A stretch of DNA of 64,000 nt from Salmonella bongori NCTC 12419 (GCF_000252995.1 NC_015761.1:3596001-3660000), one strand, 5' to 3'; positions 26,614 through 35,877 are shown, counted from the stretch's first letter. Made by a program: numbers and translations. Notes: generated from the letters alone by a model not told the origin.

Positions 26614-27627
26614 TTATTCAAGGATTTTACGTTTAAAGTAGGCTATATAATAACCTATACCCGAAGTATACCGTTTTTGGTTAAACATATGCTTCGCCGC
26701 ATAACGTAATTGATGACTAGTGACTGGATTTAAAAGTGCAGAGTTAGACCATGGTGAGTTGCTCTTCGCCTGTAAAAAGTATTGTGAAACAGAATAAGCC
26801 CCCCAACTATGCCATGGTTTTGTTGGCCCTATATAATGAACAAAAACAGTATCAGCATTAACTGGGTTAATAACTGAATCTTTTAATTCATAATTCAGGC
26901 TAAATTGCGTATTAAATTTTTTATCAACAAAACGTGCTTTGTTTACTAATAATATATTTAACACATCCTGATCAAGATGCGTTATGCGCTGTACCATCTC
27001 AGGATCTTTCAACATTTCTATCGCTTTCTGCGAAATATTTTCAGCTGCCCAGGCAGGTATATTAATGAGTATAAACCCAGCATTAAAATAACCAGAAACC
27101 AGTCCTGGTGTAGCCAGACTAACCGAGCGCTTAGTCCACCATTCCAGTTCGCCTTCAGCTACGACCGCCGCAATCTCATGCTCTGCGAAGCTAAGATCAA
27201 TAAGTTCCTGAATGCTTCCCTTACATGCAATATCAGCATCCAGATAAAGCACTCTATCTGTTTTGTCTGAAAAATAGTCGGCGATAATGAACCTAAAATA
27301 GGTTGCGTAAGTCCAGTTTTTTGTGCTGGGTAATGATTTCAATCGTTCACAATCGATTAAATAGACAATGATTTGCGTAGCGTACTGTTTTGCCAATGCG
27401 TCAAATCGCAGCCTATCTTCGGCACCAAAGGAATCGGTAAAAACATGGAAAGCTAACGCCTTCGCTGGGTTAGCAAGGAGAATCGATGCAATAGATACAC
27501 CACAGCCAAAAAGAAAGTTTTTATCAATCCCGTAAGCTATATTGAATTTATCCGCATCACTATGTTGTGCGTAATTATAATCTAAAGTCTGTTGAATGAC
27601 TTCTTCTTCAAAGTATTTTTTGCTCAT
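26614..27627 (-). CDS. rfaI: LPS 1,3-galactosyltransferase WaaI (GT8)
   Basis: Adds Gal I to Glc I of the outer core from UDP-galactose. GT8 fold with LYLDADIACKGSI, containing the D-x-D site, and VHYIGPTKPWHSWG near the C terminus. The ATG at 27627 (337 residues) is preferred over an upstream in-frame GTG at 27636, since it matches the family start MSKKYFEEE. It is paralogous to WaaJ and separated from WaaB by only a few bases. Confidence 0.95.
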   Translation of the reverse strand: MSKKYFEEEVIQQTLDYNYAQHSDADKFNIAYGIDKNFLFGCGVSIASILLANPAKALAFHVFTDSFGAEDRLRFDALAKQYATQIIVYLIDCERLKSLPSTKNWTYATYFRFIIADYFSDKTDRVLYLDADIACKGSIQELIDLSFAEHEIAAVVAEGELEWWTKRSVSLATPGLVSGYFNAGFILINIPAWAAENISQKAIEMLKDPEMVQRITHLDQDVLNILLVNKARFVDKKFNTQFSLNYELKDSVINPVNADTVFVHYIGPTKPWHSWGAYSVSQYFLQAKSNSPWSNSALLNPVTSHQLRYAAKHMFNQKRYTSGIGYYIAYFKRKILE

Positions 27628-27638
27628 AGTGATCACTT

Positions 27639-28724
27639 TTATATTTTCGAGAATATCGCATTTTTGAAATTTTTAAAATATGAAGTATCGTAAAACTTCT
27701 CAATTGTGTCTGGGATAATATCATGCTGATATTTTATTTCGCCGGAAATAACTTGATTCAAATATCCTACAAAATCATCTATAGCGCCCGGAGCGTAAAG
27801 CTCACCATTCAAACCTGGTTTAATCATATCGCGCGGACCGGACATACAATCGGAACTTATGCATGGAATTCCGTATGACATCGCCTCCAGCAACGTCATC
27901 GGAAATCCCTCAAAGGCAGAGGTGAGTAATAACGCAGTGGCATTTTTTACTTTTAGCTGTACGACTTCCCATGGCGCGCTTTGCCAGCCATACCAGATAA
28001 TACGCTGATCAATACCAAGCTCTCGGCTATAGGCTTGACACTTTTCGAAATCAGAACCATCACCAATAATATGTAATTGCCATTCACCTGCTGTACGGGA
28101 TAAACCATCAAACAAATCTTTAATTCTTTTCTGACCTTCGAATTTAAGACGCCCGACATAGAGAAATACAGCGGGATTATCGTGTTCAGGTGGCGGAACA
28201 ATGATAGTTTTGATAGAAACAGGATTATACACAACGCTAATTTTTTGCGTTGAAATGCCACGTGTTATCATCTGCTCTTTAATACCATTACTAATGGCCA
28301 AATGATAATCCGCATACGTTATACATTCTGCATGTTTTTTATGGTCAAGCGAGAAATGCGGCCATGAGAATAGGGTAAAACGCTTACCACTTTTTTTTCG
28401 CGCTTTATGAGCATAAAGGCATGAGATGACATCAATACATATCACAATATCCGGTGATGTTTCTTTCAACCATTGACTAAAGTTATAAATATGCTTAGCC
28501 CGGCGAACAAAGCTTAATTTTATATTTGAAAATGATGATGCATATTTAATATCTTTTAACCAAGTTTTATCCATTTTGTCATTACGACAAAAGAAAAACA
28601 TTTCACAGTTAATTTTCGGCGTGCTACCCTCAAACGTATGGATAACGTTACTAATAACGGTTTCCATTCCCCCAAAACCAGATACTGCTTCGCCAATAAA
28701 CGCTATTTTCAATGAACCCACCAT
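27639..28724 (-). CDS. rfaB: LPS 1,6-galactosyltransferase WaaB
   Basis: GT4 family GT-B enzyme (361 residues as listed) that attaches the alpha-1,6 galactose branch to Glc I. The C-terminal half shows FLYVGRLKFEGQKR and the E-x7-E site in AFEGFPMTLLEAMSYGIPCISSD. The ATG at 28724 gives MVGSLKIAFIGEA. The family usually starts at KIAFIGEA, and a TTG at 28712 preceded by GGTGGG would give exactly that form, so TTG may be the true start. Upstream, in the same operon, lies a GT52 gene. Confidence 0.92.
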   Translation of the reverse strand: MVGSLKIAFIGEAVSGFGGMETVISNVIHTFEGSTPKINCEMFFFCRNDKMDKTWLKDIKYASSFSNIKLSFVRRAKHIYNFSQWLKETSPDIVICIDVISCLYAHKARKKSGKRFTLFSWPHFSLDHKKHAECITYADYHLAISNGIKEQMITRGISTQKISVVYNPVSIKTIIVPPPEHDNPAVFLYVGRLKFEGQKRIKDLFDGLSRTAGEWQLHIIGDGSDFEKCQAYSRELGIDQRIIWYGWQSAPWEVVQLKVKNATALLLTSAFEGFPMTLLEAMSYGIPCISSDCMSGPRDMIKPGLNGELYAPGAIDDFVGYLNQVISGEIKYQHDIIPDTIEKFYDTSYFKNFKNAIFSKI

Positions 28725-28795
28725 TTTTTGTCACTGATGTCATCTGGTCATCTTTATTTTTATATTTTGTAAGAATAAAACCATCAACACTATAT

Positions 28796-29737
28796 TTATA
28801 CTGAGATATGGTTAAAATCAAGCTCCAGTCCATGATTAAAAGCATCTGTTAATAAAGGGCTGATTAGTTTATAATTTTTAACAGCCGAAATATTATTTAA
28901 ATTATACTGAACTGTACTATTAAAGCCATATAACTTTAATTCCAGCCCTTGCTCAAGATATTCTAAAATAATATCCTCAGCTATCATTTCAGATTTAACA
29001 TTTAATACGTCATCAAATTCATGAGAATCATATCGAGGGTGAGGTATATATATATCGATGTCTTCTCTCTTAATAAATACCTGAAGATGTTGAAGAAAAA
29101 GGTTCTCATCTTCTTTATTTTTTAATGCGTCAATATATACGGTCCCTAATAATATTTTTTTCAAACCCCTATTTTTATCGGGAGTAGCTGTATGATGCAC
29201 CAATATAATTTCTTCTGTGTTTTTAATGATATTTTTTTTATCAGGGAATAATGTATAATGTTTTTTATCTAACTGTAACACCTCCTCTTTATGATATTTT
29301 CGCCCCATCGTTTTTCTTATAAATTTTGATGCTGTGCTTATATGCTTATCTTTGTACATTATACTTTTTCGATTAATATTATTTGTACCATCATCAAACG
29401 TTTTTATTTCAGAGAAAGAAATACACGATAAAATATGATGTACAAGAGGAACATGAAAGTTAGCAAAGAAAACTGTATGATATTCTCTGGCATACTTTTC
29501 CATGATTTTTTTAGCATACCGAGTTCTTTTAAGCGTTTTAAATGTCGAAAATTTTGCTACCTGCGGGACGATATCTGAGTGCCGACATAACGGCTGAATT
29601 ATTTTTAAATAGTACTGGTTTTTTACGTTATCTATATCGCCAATAAATAAAAAATCAACTTTTTCCAACTGCTCTTTTTCTATTATTGACCGTGCAATCA
29701 GCAATTGCAAATTAGTCATGCATATGAATAGAAACAT
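28796..29737 (-). CDS. putative GT52 family glycosyltransferase in the LPS core operon
   Basis: A 313-residue protein between waaP and waaB, in the place of yibR of S. Typhimurium as I remember that map. It carries features of GT52, the family of lipooligosaccharide sialyl- and glucosyltransferases: an N-terminal FICMTNLQLLIA nucleotide-sugar fold, FDDGTNN at 114-120, IPHPRYD at 231-237 and the LYGFNSTVQYNL segment at 269-280, resembling the Ser-rich nucleotide-binding turn of Lst proteins. It is strongly AT-rich. The donor is unknown; Salmonella generally lacks sialic acid in its core, so sialylation should not be assumed. It is co-transcribed in the RfaH-dependent operon. Confidence 0.72.
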   Translation of the reverse strand: MFLFICMTNLQLLIARSIIEKEQLEKVDFLFIGDIDNVKNQYYLKIIQPLCRHSDIVPQVAKFSTFKTLKRTRYAKKIMEKYAREYHTVFFANFHVPLVHHILSCISFSEIKTFDDGTNNINRKSIMYKDKHISTASKFIRKTMGRKYHKEEVLQLDKKHYTLFPDKKNIIKNTEEIILVHHTATPDKNRGLKKILLGTVYIDALKNKEDENLFLQHLQVFIKREDIDIYIPHPRYDSHEFDDVLNVKSEMIAEDIILEYLEQGLELKLYGFNSTVQYNLNNISAVKNYKLISPLLTDAFNHGLELDFNHISV

Positions 29738-29773
29738 ATAGCCTCTAAGCTATTTAAAAATCTACTTTTTATA

Positions 29774-30571
29774 TTAAAGATTTTTTCTTATTGTTCTTTC
29801 TTTAATTCTGGACGCTTTAATATCCGCCTGATGAATCAACTCCGATTCTTTCCGTAGAATCTCACGTAAGGGTAGCAAGAAATACTCCCGCATAAAACGA
29901 AAAATATCTCGTTGAGTCAGGCCAATATTCATGGAAGAAAAATAAAGGCCAATTAAATCTTTGTCACGCCAACGCAGCGGAACGTGCTCACGTATTTGCG
30001 CTCGATGCAGGTCGATGACGGAAATATTTAAATCCTCTTCGTGCCCGGAGAAAGGCAAATGTAGAAGAAAATGACAAATATAACAGTCGCGATGGTTAAT
30101 TCCCCCGGCGTGCATTTTACGCACCATTGTCGCCACGCGTTTAATTATCATCCGCTTCACTTGTACATCCGGTGGATCAACATCCCAGTCAGCACAATAA
30201 TCTTCGAGGCTAATAGTAGGCGTCAAATCTTCGGTAATAATAAATGATGTTCTGGTTAGCGGATTTAAACCTTTTTCACCAAAACCAACGCCGTGCATCG
30301 TATCTACACCTAACTCACGCAGACGGTGAATCGCATGCCATTCTCTGTCCGCTCCCAGAACAGGCATACGCAACGAAATCAGATTCTTCACAATTTCTTT
30401 CAGTGACGTGCCTTTATGCCATTTCAGGAAATAGCTTTTACCAGCCAGCTCAAATCGCAAGGTTCGCCGCGTCTCGAGTTCTCTGAACACCTCACCCTGC
30501 AATTTTTTCACTTCCTCAAAAGCATCTTTGCCACGCCATAGTGTGGTTAACGGCGCTTTCAGCTCAACCAT
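29774..30571 (-). CDS. rfaP: LPS core heptose I kinase WaaP
   Basis: Phosphorylates heptose I, a step needed for outer-membrane integrity and for the later WaaQ and WaaY modifications. The 265-residue eukaryotic-kinase-like protein has the catalytic D162 in NHRDCYICHF and the metal-binding D187 in VIDLHRAQ. The ATG at 30571 matches the known length; the open frame extends 45 codons further upstream, but that part overlaps waaG. It starts one base after the waaG stop. WaaP in E. coli is reported to co-purify with acyl-ACP. Confidence 0.96.
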   Translation of the reverse strand: MVELKAPLTTLWRGKDAFEEVKKLQGEVFRELETRRTLRFELAGKSYFLKWHKGTSLKEIVKNLISLRMPVLGADREWHAIHRLRELGVDTMHGVGFGEKGLNPLTRTSFIITEDLTPTISLEDYCADWDVDPPDVQVKRMIIKRVATMVRKMHAGGINHRDCYICHFLLHLPFSGHEEDLNISVIDLHRAQIREHVPLRWRDKDLIGLYFSSMNIGLTQRDIFRFMREYFLLPLREILRKESELIHQADIKASRIKERTIRKNL

Positions 30572-30572
30572 C

Positions 30573-31688
30573 TCAATCACCTGTAATAATATCCGCGGCC
30601 TTCTCCGGCAAGCTATATAAATCCTGAGTATCGGCATAATGCCGCGCATTTTCTGCCCAGGCGCTACATAAGGAAGGCTGTGTAAGCGCTTTGAGTAAAA
30701 TCTCATTTAGCGCTTCCTGGCGGAAAGGTTCTGCAATCGCTTCGCCACAATTTGCATCAACAATATAGTGCGCATAACCACATACCGCAGTGGTTAATAC
30801 GGGCAAACCAGCAGTAATGGCTTCCAACAAAACAATACCCGCTGCTTCCTGATAGGCTGGATGGAGTAAAAGGTCAGCCGCCGCCATTAATTCTGCGATA
30901 TCATTACGGCCAGAGAAAAAATGCACATTAGCGCCGACGCCACTTTTTTCAGCCAGTGCCGCAAATTTTTTCGGCTTATCCTGTCCGACAACATAAAGCA
31001 CTGTATTATTCCGTAAAGATTCAGGCAACGATGCGAGCGCTTCAATAGTGCGATCCACTCCCTTACGAGTAAAATCAGACCCTACCTGTAACAGCAGTTT
31101 TTGCTGTTCTGAGATACCATTTTTCTGCCGATAAATTTGACGGCTGTTAGGGATCTGTTGATTATATTTTCTGTCGGGGTAAATTCCAGGAGGAAGAATA
31201 TGAAAACGCTCCGCTTCAGTCTGATAATGTTTTTGAAAGTCAGCAATCTGCTTATTCGTCAGCATCAATAACTGCGTACGCTTGCCATGCTCAAACGTGG
31301 CGCGTTCAAAAGCAGCATAATGTCGATAACGTGATGTCAGACGATAGAAAAAGCCTTTTTCCTGCGCGACCTTTTCGGCATAACATACGTCCGCGGCATA
31401 ATATACATCAAGGCCTGGCATTTTATTGAAGCCAACAACCCTATCGACTGGATGGTCGCACAAATGGTGTTGCACCCAGGCGTAATATTCTGCGTTACGG
31501 CCGTGGTTCGTCCGGGATTTAACAGGCACGCGGATCAATTCAAACTTATCCGGACATTCCCCTTCCCATGTCTGGGTATAAACACGCACCTGATGACCAC
31601 GCGCCGCAACAGTTTGGGCAATGCGCATAAAATCACGTTGCAGACCGCCGAAAGGGAAATATTTATATAAGCAAAAGGCAACTATCAT
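30573..31688 (-). CDS. rfaG: LPS core glucosyltransferase I WaaG
   Basis: GT4, GT-B fold retaining transferase (371 residues) that adds Glc I to heptose II, the first outer-core sugar. It shows FPFGGLQRDF near the N terminus with the acceptor-side loop, the donor motif LLQVGSDFTRKGVDRTI and the E-x7-E pair in AYQEAAGIVLLEAITAGLPV. It overlaps the waaQ stop by four bases and abuts waaP. A membrane-interacting amphipathic region is known near residues 100-135. Confidence 0.96.
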   Translation of the reverse strand: MIVAFCLYKYFPFGGLQRDFMRIAQTVAARGHQVRVYTQTWEGECPDKFELIRVPVKSRTNHGRNAEYYAWVQHHLCDHPVDRVVGFNKMPGLDVYYAADVCYAEKVAQEKGFFYRLTSRYRHYAAFERATFEHGKRTQLLMLTNKQIADFQKHYQTEAERFHILPPGIYPDRKYNQQIPNSRQIYRQKNGISEQQKLLLQVGSDFTRKGVDRTIEALASLPESLRNNTVLYVVGQDKPKKFAALAEKSGVGANVHFFSGRNDIAELMAAADLLLHPAYQEAAGIVLLEAITAGLPVLTTAVCGYAHYIVDANCGEAIAEPFRQEALNEILLKALTQPSLCSAWAENARHYADTQDLYSLPEKAADIITGD

Positions 31689-32755
31689 ACCTGGCTATCC
31701 AAATCTATGGGGTGTGCCTCACGCGGCAGCATTTTTTCCGTCGCGGCAATAACATCTTCAGCCGGAATAACAGAAAGGTATTTTTTATTACGATCAAGTT
31801 CATGCCGTTCAGGCATAGGGTGATAGTTACCTGCCCAAAACTGAATAATGTCGTCGGTCCAGGGACGCCAGAATACATGATCCGTCGCGCCAAAAAGGCA
31901 AATAACCGGGGTTTTGACTGCGGCGGCGATATGGCCTGGAGCCGAATCAACCCCGATGAACAGAGCTGCATGATCAATCAATGCGCCCAGTTCCGGAAAC
32001 CGAGTTTTACCCGCCAGACCTGTAACCGGTTTTGTTTCGCACCCGCGGGCAATATCATCTACACAGGCCATCTCGTCTGCGGCCGGGCCTGACGTCAATA
32101 CAACCTGGTAACCACGGCGCTGTACGGCATCAATAACGCGGGAGAATTTATCGTTATCCCAGCACTTAAAACGCTGCCGTGCTGTAGGTTGAATAACAAT
32201 ATATTGCCGGGTCACACCAAGCTTTTTGAGCTGCTGTCGCATATTTTCCCAATGCTCCGGACGATAGCTCATGGTGGTTTCCGTGACATAGTGCTTTAGC
32301 CCTAACGGTTTTAGGGCAGACAACGTGCGCTCCACAGCGTGTTCCCCCGCGTACGGTACTAAATGCGTAAAGCTTTTTTTCCATAAAGCAGACTGACGAT
32401 TGCCAAAATCCTGTGAGATCTTTATTCTGGCGTCTAAAAAACGCACAATAAGCGCCACACTCCATTGATCGGTGAGATTGATGACCAGGTCATAGTGATT
32501 AGCACGCAGTTTTTTGACCAGTGATAGCGCGTTTTTAATCTTCTCTTTTGTTCCCGTGCCTTTGTTACTGATGCCGTAGAGTGCATTAATCTCCGGATTT
32601 TCCGACAATATCGGTATGGTGTTCTGGTAAAGAAGCACATCGATTTTTGCATCGGGATAATTCTGCTTCAGCGTACTGATGACAGGAGTAGTCAGTAACA
32701 TATCTCCATGAAAACGCATTTTTATAATCAGAATTCTTCGAAACGGCTTTTCCAC
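31685..32755 (-). CDS. rfaQ: LPS heptosyltransferase III WaaQ
   Basis: GT9 transferase of 356 residues that adds heptose III to heptose II. N-terminal ILIIKMRFHGDMLLTTPVIS and C-terminal GVDSAPGHIAAAVKTPVICLFG are the family donor and acceptor motifs, as in WaaC and WaaF. It is the first gene of the minus-strand core operon, about 50 bp downstream of the ops element. Its 5' leader is where the RfaH-interacting RNA RirA has been described in E. coli. Confidence 0.95.
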   Translation of the reverse strand: MEKPFRRILIIKMRFHGDMLLTTPVISTLKQNYPDAKIDVLLYQNTIPILSENPEINALYGISNKGTGTKEKIKNALSLVKKLRANHYDLVINLTDQWSVALIVRFLDARIKISQDFGNRQSALWKKSFTHLVPYAGEHAVERTLSALKPLGLKHYVTETTMSYRPEHWENMRQQLKKLGVTRQYIVIQPTARQRFKCWDNDKFSRVIDAVQRRGYQVVLTSGPAADEMACVDDIARGCETKPVTGLAGKTRFPELGALIDHAALFIGVDSAPGHIAAAVKTPVICLFGATDHVFWRPWTDDIIQFWAGNYHPMPERHELDRNKKYLSVIPAEDVIAATEKMLPREAHPIDLDSQV

Positions 32756-32802
32756 AAGCGACTCTTTGGTTGAGATTGTCCGGATAAATAAGCAGAAAAA
32801 AG

Positions 32803-32841
32803 CACGCTACCGCCCCAGGCTTCACAGCAACCCGATGGCTA
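32803..32841 (-). promoter_or_regulatory. JUMPstart/ops element in the waaQ leader
   Basis: On the minus strand GGCGGTAGCGTG (32814-32803) is the exact ops core, preceded by GCTGTGAAGCCTGGG, which matches the rest of the 39-bp JUMPstart consensus. RfaH is recruited at ops-paused RNA polymerase and lets it read through the AT-rich waa operon. The element lies 48 bp upstream of the waaQ start codon. Confidence 0.95.
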
Positions 32842-33164
32842 ATACCGCACTCATCTTAGATGCGCTAGTGTAACACTTCTTTCGCAGCAATCCGATATGA
32901 ATAAATTTTAGACACAATCATTTTTTTAATTATAAATTCAAAGAGATATTAATTTACCCCCCTCATTTGAAAGGCCATTCCAAATCCCCGGGAGCGATGA
33001 GAGCAGCAAATTTCAATGAATTGCGTAAAAATGCAAAAATAATGAAGTTATGCTCTACGCCTCCTCGCTTCCAGGCCAATTTGGTGCAAAAACGGGAAAA
33101 GTAATGGTAAAGCCCCGGCTAAATACATAGAATCCCCAGCACATCCATAAGTCAGCTATTTACT
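32842..33164. promoter_or_regulatory. divergent promoter region waaQ / waaA
   Basis: About 320 bp without a gene between the waaQ leader and waaA. For waaQ, TACACT at 32872-32867 (minus strand) is a plausible -10, about 26 bp upstream of JUMPstart, although its -35 is poor. For waaA on the plus strand I see only AT-rich sequence (about 32905-33060) and no clear hexamer pair. No ORF is supported. Confidence 0.45.
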
Positions 33165-34442
33165 ATGCTCGAATTGCTTTACACCGCCCTTCTCTACCTT
33201 ATTCAGCCTCTGATCTGGATACGGCTTTGGGTGCGCGGGCGTAAAGCGCCGGCCTATCGTAAACGCTGGGGTGAACGCTACGGATTCTACCGCCGTCCGT
33301 TGAAGCCGGGCGGAATCATGCTGCATTCCGTCTCTGTGGGCGAAACTCTGGCAGCCATTCCATTGGTCCGCGCTTTGCGTCATCGCTATCCCGACCTGCC
33401 TATTACCGTAACAACGATGACGCCGACCGGTTCGGAGCGCGTCCAGTCCGCCTTTGGCAACGATGTTCAGCATGTTTACTTGCCTTATGATTTGCCCGAT
33501 GCGCTCAATCGCTTCCTCAATAAGATCGACCCTAAGCTGGTATTGATCATGGAAACGGAGCTATGGCCGAATCTGATTGCCGCTCTGCACAAACGCCATA
33601 TCCCACTGGTTATCGCTAATGCGCGGCTTTCCGCCCGCTCCGCCGCGGGTTATACGAAACTTGGCAAGTTTGTCCGTACGCTTTTGCGCCGTATCACTCT
33701 GATTGCCGCGCAAAACGAAGAAGACGGCGAACGCTTTGTGGCGCTAGGTGCGAAAAACAATCAGGTCACTGTCACTGGCAGCCTGAAGTTCGATATTTCG
33801 GTCACCCCACAGCTGGCGGCCAAAGCCGTTACGCTACGTCGCCAGTGGGCACCGCACCGTCCGGTCTGGATTGCCACCAGTACCCATGATGGCGAAGAGA
33901 GTATCGTACTCGCCGCTCACCAGGCGTTATTACATCAATTCCCGAATTTATTACTGATTCTGGTGCCTCGCCATCCGGAGCGTTTCCCGGATGCTATCAA
34001 CCTTGTGCGTCAGGCAGGGCTAAGCTATATCACTCGTTCATCGGGGGAAGTCCCGTCCGCCAGTACTCAGGTCGTGGTTGGCGATACTATGGGCGAATTG
34101 ATGTTACTCTATGGGATTGCCGATCTCGCCTTTGTCGGCGGTTCACTGGTTGAACGTGGCGGCCATAACCCGCTGGAAGCCGCCGCGCATGCGATTCCGG
34201 TACTGATGGGCCCACATACCTTTAACTTTAAAGATATTTGCGCCCGTCTGGAGCAGGCGAGCGGACTCATCACCATTACTGATGCGGCTACGCTGGCAAA
34301 AGAAGTTTCCTCTTTACTGACCGACGCTGATTATCGTAATTTCTACGGACGTCACGCAGTTGAAGTACTGTATCAAAATCAGGGCGCGCTCCAGCGTCTG
34401 CTGCAACTGCTGGAACCTTATCTGCCACCGAAAACGCATTGA
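33165..34442 (+). CDS. waaA: Kdo transferase WaaA
   Basis: Bifunctional enzyme that transfers two Kdo residues from CMP-Kdo to lipid IVA (old name kdtA). The 425-residue GT30 protein has an N-terminal membrane anchor (about residues 3-22), the catalytic Glu60 in HSVSVGE and the donor-binding GGSLVERGGHNPLEAAAHAIPV motif. It precedes coaD by eight bases and forms the waaA-coaD operon, divergent from waaQ. Confidence 0.97.
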   Translation: MLELLYTALLYLIQPLIWIRLWVRGRKAPAYRKRWGERYGFYRRPLKPGGIMLHSVSVGETLAAIPLVRALRHRYPDLPITVTTMTPTGSERVQSAFGNDVQHVYLPYDLPDALNRFLNKIDPKLVLIMETELWPNLIAALHKRHIPLVIANARLSARSAAGYTKLGKFVRTLLRRITLIAAQNEEDGERFVALGAKNNQVTVTGSLKFDISVTPQLAAKAVTLRRQWAPHRPVWIATSTHDGEESIVLAAHQALLHQFPNLLLILVPRHPERFPDAINLVRQAGLSYITRSSGEVPSASTQVVVGDTMGELMLLYGIADLAFVGGSLVERGGHNPLEAAAHAIPVLMGPHTFNFKDICARLEQASGLITITDAATLAKEVSSLLTDADYRNFYGRHAVEVLYQNQGALQRLLQLLEPYLPPKTH

Positions 34443-34450
34443 GGGCTGTC

Positions 34451-34930
34451 ATGCAAAAACGGGCAATTTATCCGGGTACGTTTGATCCGATTACCAACGG
34501 TCATATCGACATCGTGACGCGCGCGACGCAGATGTTTGACCATGTCATTCTGGCTATCGCCGCCAGCCCTGGTAAAAAACCTATGTTCACCCTGGATGAA
34601 CGTGTGGCGCTGGCGCAAAAAGCGACTGCACACCTTAGCCATGTAGAGGTGGTCGGCTTTAGCGATCTGATGGCCAATTTCGCCCGCGACAGACAAGCCA
34701 CTATCCTGATTCGCGGTCTGCGCGCTGTGGCGGATTTTGAATATGAAATGCAGTTAGCGCACATGAATCGCCACCTGATGCCCCAACTGGAAAGCGTTTT
34801 CCTGATGCCCTCAAAAGAGTGGTCGTTTATCTCGTCGTCGTTGGTTAAAGAAGTAGCGCGTCATCAGGGCGATGTGACCCACTTTCTGCCAGATAATGTG
34901 CATCAGGCGCTGATGGATAAGTTGAAATAA
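34451..34930 (+). CDS. coaD: phosphopantetheine adenylyltransferase
   Basis: Fourth step of CoA synthesis: 4'-phosphopantetheine plus ATP to dephospho-CoA. A nucleotidyltransferase-fold protein of 159 residues with GTFDPITNGH (9-18, the T/H-x-G-H motif) and ISSSLVKE (about 127-134). The ATG at 34451 with GAGGG just upstream matches the family length; an in-frame TTG at 34439 overlaps waaA and is not used here. Formerly kdtB because of this neighbourhood. Confidence 0.97.
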   Translation: MQKRAIYPGTFDPITNGHIDIVTRATQMFDHVILAIAASPGKKPMFTLDERVALAQKATAHLSHVEVVGFSDLMANFARDRQATILIRGLRAVADFEYEMQLAHMNRHLMPQLESVFLMPSKEWSFISSSLVKEVARHQGDVTHFLPDNVHQALMDKLK

Positions 34931-34935
34931 GTGTT

Positions 34936-34962
34936 GCCCGGTGATGCAACGGCTTGCCGGGC
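34936..34962. repeat. REP unit between coaD and mutM
   Basis: GCCCGGTGATGC...GGCTTGCCGGGC forms a REP-like palindrome in the 40-bp space between the convergent coaD and mutM stops. Confidence 0.7.
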
Positions 34963-34970
34963 CTGGCATT

Positions 34971-35780
34971 TTACTTCTGACAGTGACGGCAATAGAAGGT
35001 CGCACGCTGTGCATGTTTCGTTGCGGCTATCGGCGTACCGCATACCCGACACGGCTCGCCTTTGCGACCGTACACCTGTAACTCCTGTGCAAAATAGCCC
35101 GGTTTTCCATCGCTTTGCAGAAAATCCTTCAGCGTTGTCCCGCCTTGTTCAATAGAGCGCAGCAAAACGGCTTTAATCACCCGTGCCAGCAGGTCGCACT
35201 CCTCTGTCGAGAGTGACGACGCCAGGCGGTCAGGGTGAATACCAGCGGCAAACAGCGACTCGCTGGCGTAGATATTCCCCACGCCGACCACCAGCTTGTT
35301 ATCCATCAGCCAGGGTTTAATCGCCGTCTTCTTCTTCGCGCATTTCTGCTGCAAATATTCGCCATTAAACGCATCGCTTAGCGGCTCTGGCCCCAGGTGC
35401 GCCAGCACGTTATGCCCTTCCAGTTCTTTGGTCCAAAGCCAGGCGCCAAAGCGGCGAGGATCGGTATAGCGCAGGATTTTGCCGTTGCTCATCACCAGAT
35501 CGACATGGTCATGTTTTTCCGCCGGCAACGATTCCGACAGTATTCGCAAGCTTCCCGACATTCCCAGATGAATGATTATCCAGCCGTCAGGCAACTCCAG
35601 CAGCAGGTATTTAGCACGGCGCTGAACGCTAAGGACAGGCGTATCGCTCAGACGATAAATTTCGTCTGAAACCGGCCAGCGCAGGCGCCCGTTGCGGATA
35701 TGGGCGTGCAGTATAGTGGCGCCAACCAGATGGGGCTCAATACCCCGACGGCTGGTTTCTACTTCTGGTAATTCAGGCAT
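34971..35780 (-). CDS. mutM: formamidopyrimidine-DNA glycosylase
   Basis: Removes 8-oxoguanine and ring-opened purines and cuts the abasic site. The 269-residue protein begins MPELPEVE, with Pro2 as the Schiff-base nucleophile and Glu3, contains the helix-two-turn-helix (VGVGNIYASE) and ends in a C-terminal zinc finger with four Cys (CRVCG ... YCRHC). The frame is open 47 codons further upstream, but the N-terminal Pro is obligatory, so the start is 35780. It follows rpmG on the same strand. Confidence 0.97.
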   Translation of the reverse strand: MPELPEVETSRRGIEPHLVGATILHAHIRNGRLRWPVSDEIYRLSDTPVLSVQRRAKYLLLELPDGWIIIHLGMSGSLRILSESLPAEKHDHVDLVMSNGKILRYTDPRRFGAWLWTKELEGHNVLAHLGPEPLSDAFNGEYLQQKCAKKKTAIKPWLMDNKLVVGVGNIYASESLFAAGIHPDRLASSLSTEECDLLARVIKAVLLRSIEQGGTTLKDFLQSDGKPGYFAQELQVYGRKGEPCRVCGTPIAATKHAQRATFYCRHCQK

Positions 35781-35831
35781 AGCATCTCCGGCGGTGTGGC
35801 AGGTCTCATTAATATGGGGACGGCCAGAAAA

Positions 35832-35856
35832 CAAAAAACCCCGCCGAAGCGAGGTT
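35832..35856 (-). terminator. terminator after rpmG
   Basis: Minus strand AACCTCGC-TTCG-GCGGGGTT (35856-35837) with a UUCG tetraloop, followed by a TTTTT run. It ends the rpmBG transcript just before mutM; partial read-through would give rpmBG-mutM mRNA. Confidence 0.88.
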
Positions 35857-35877
35857 TTTGTTACATCAAAGCGAGAA

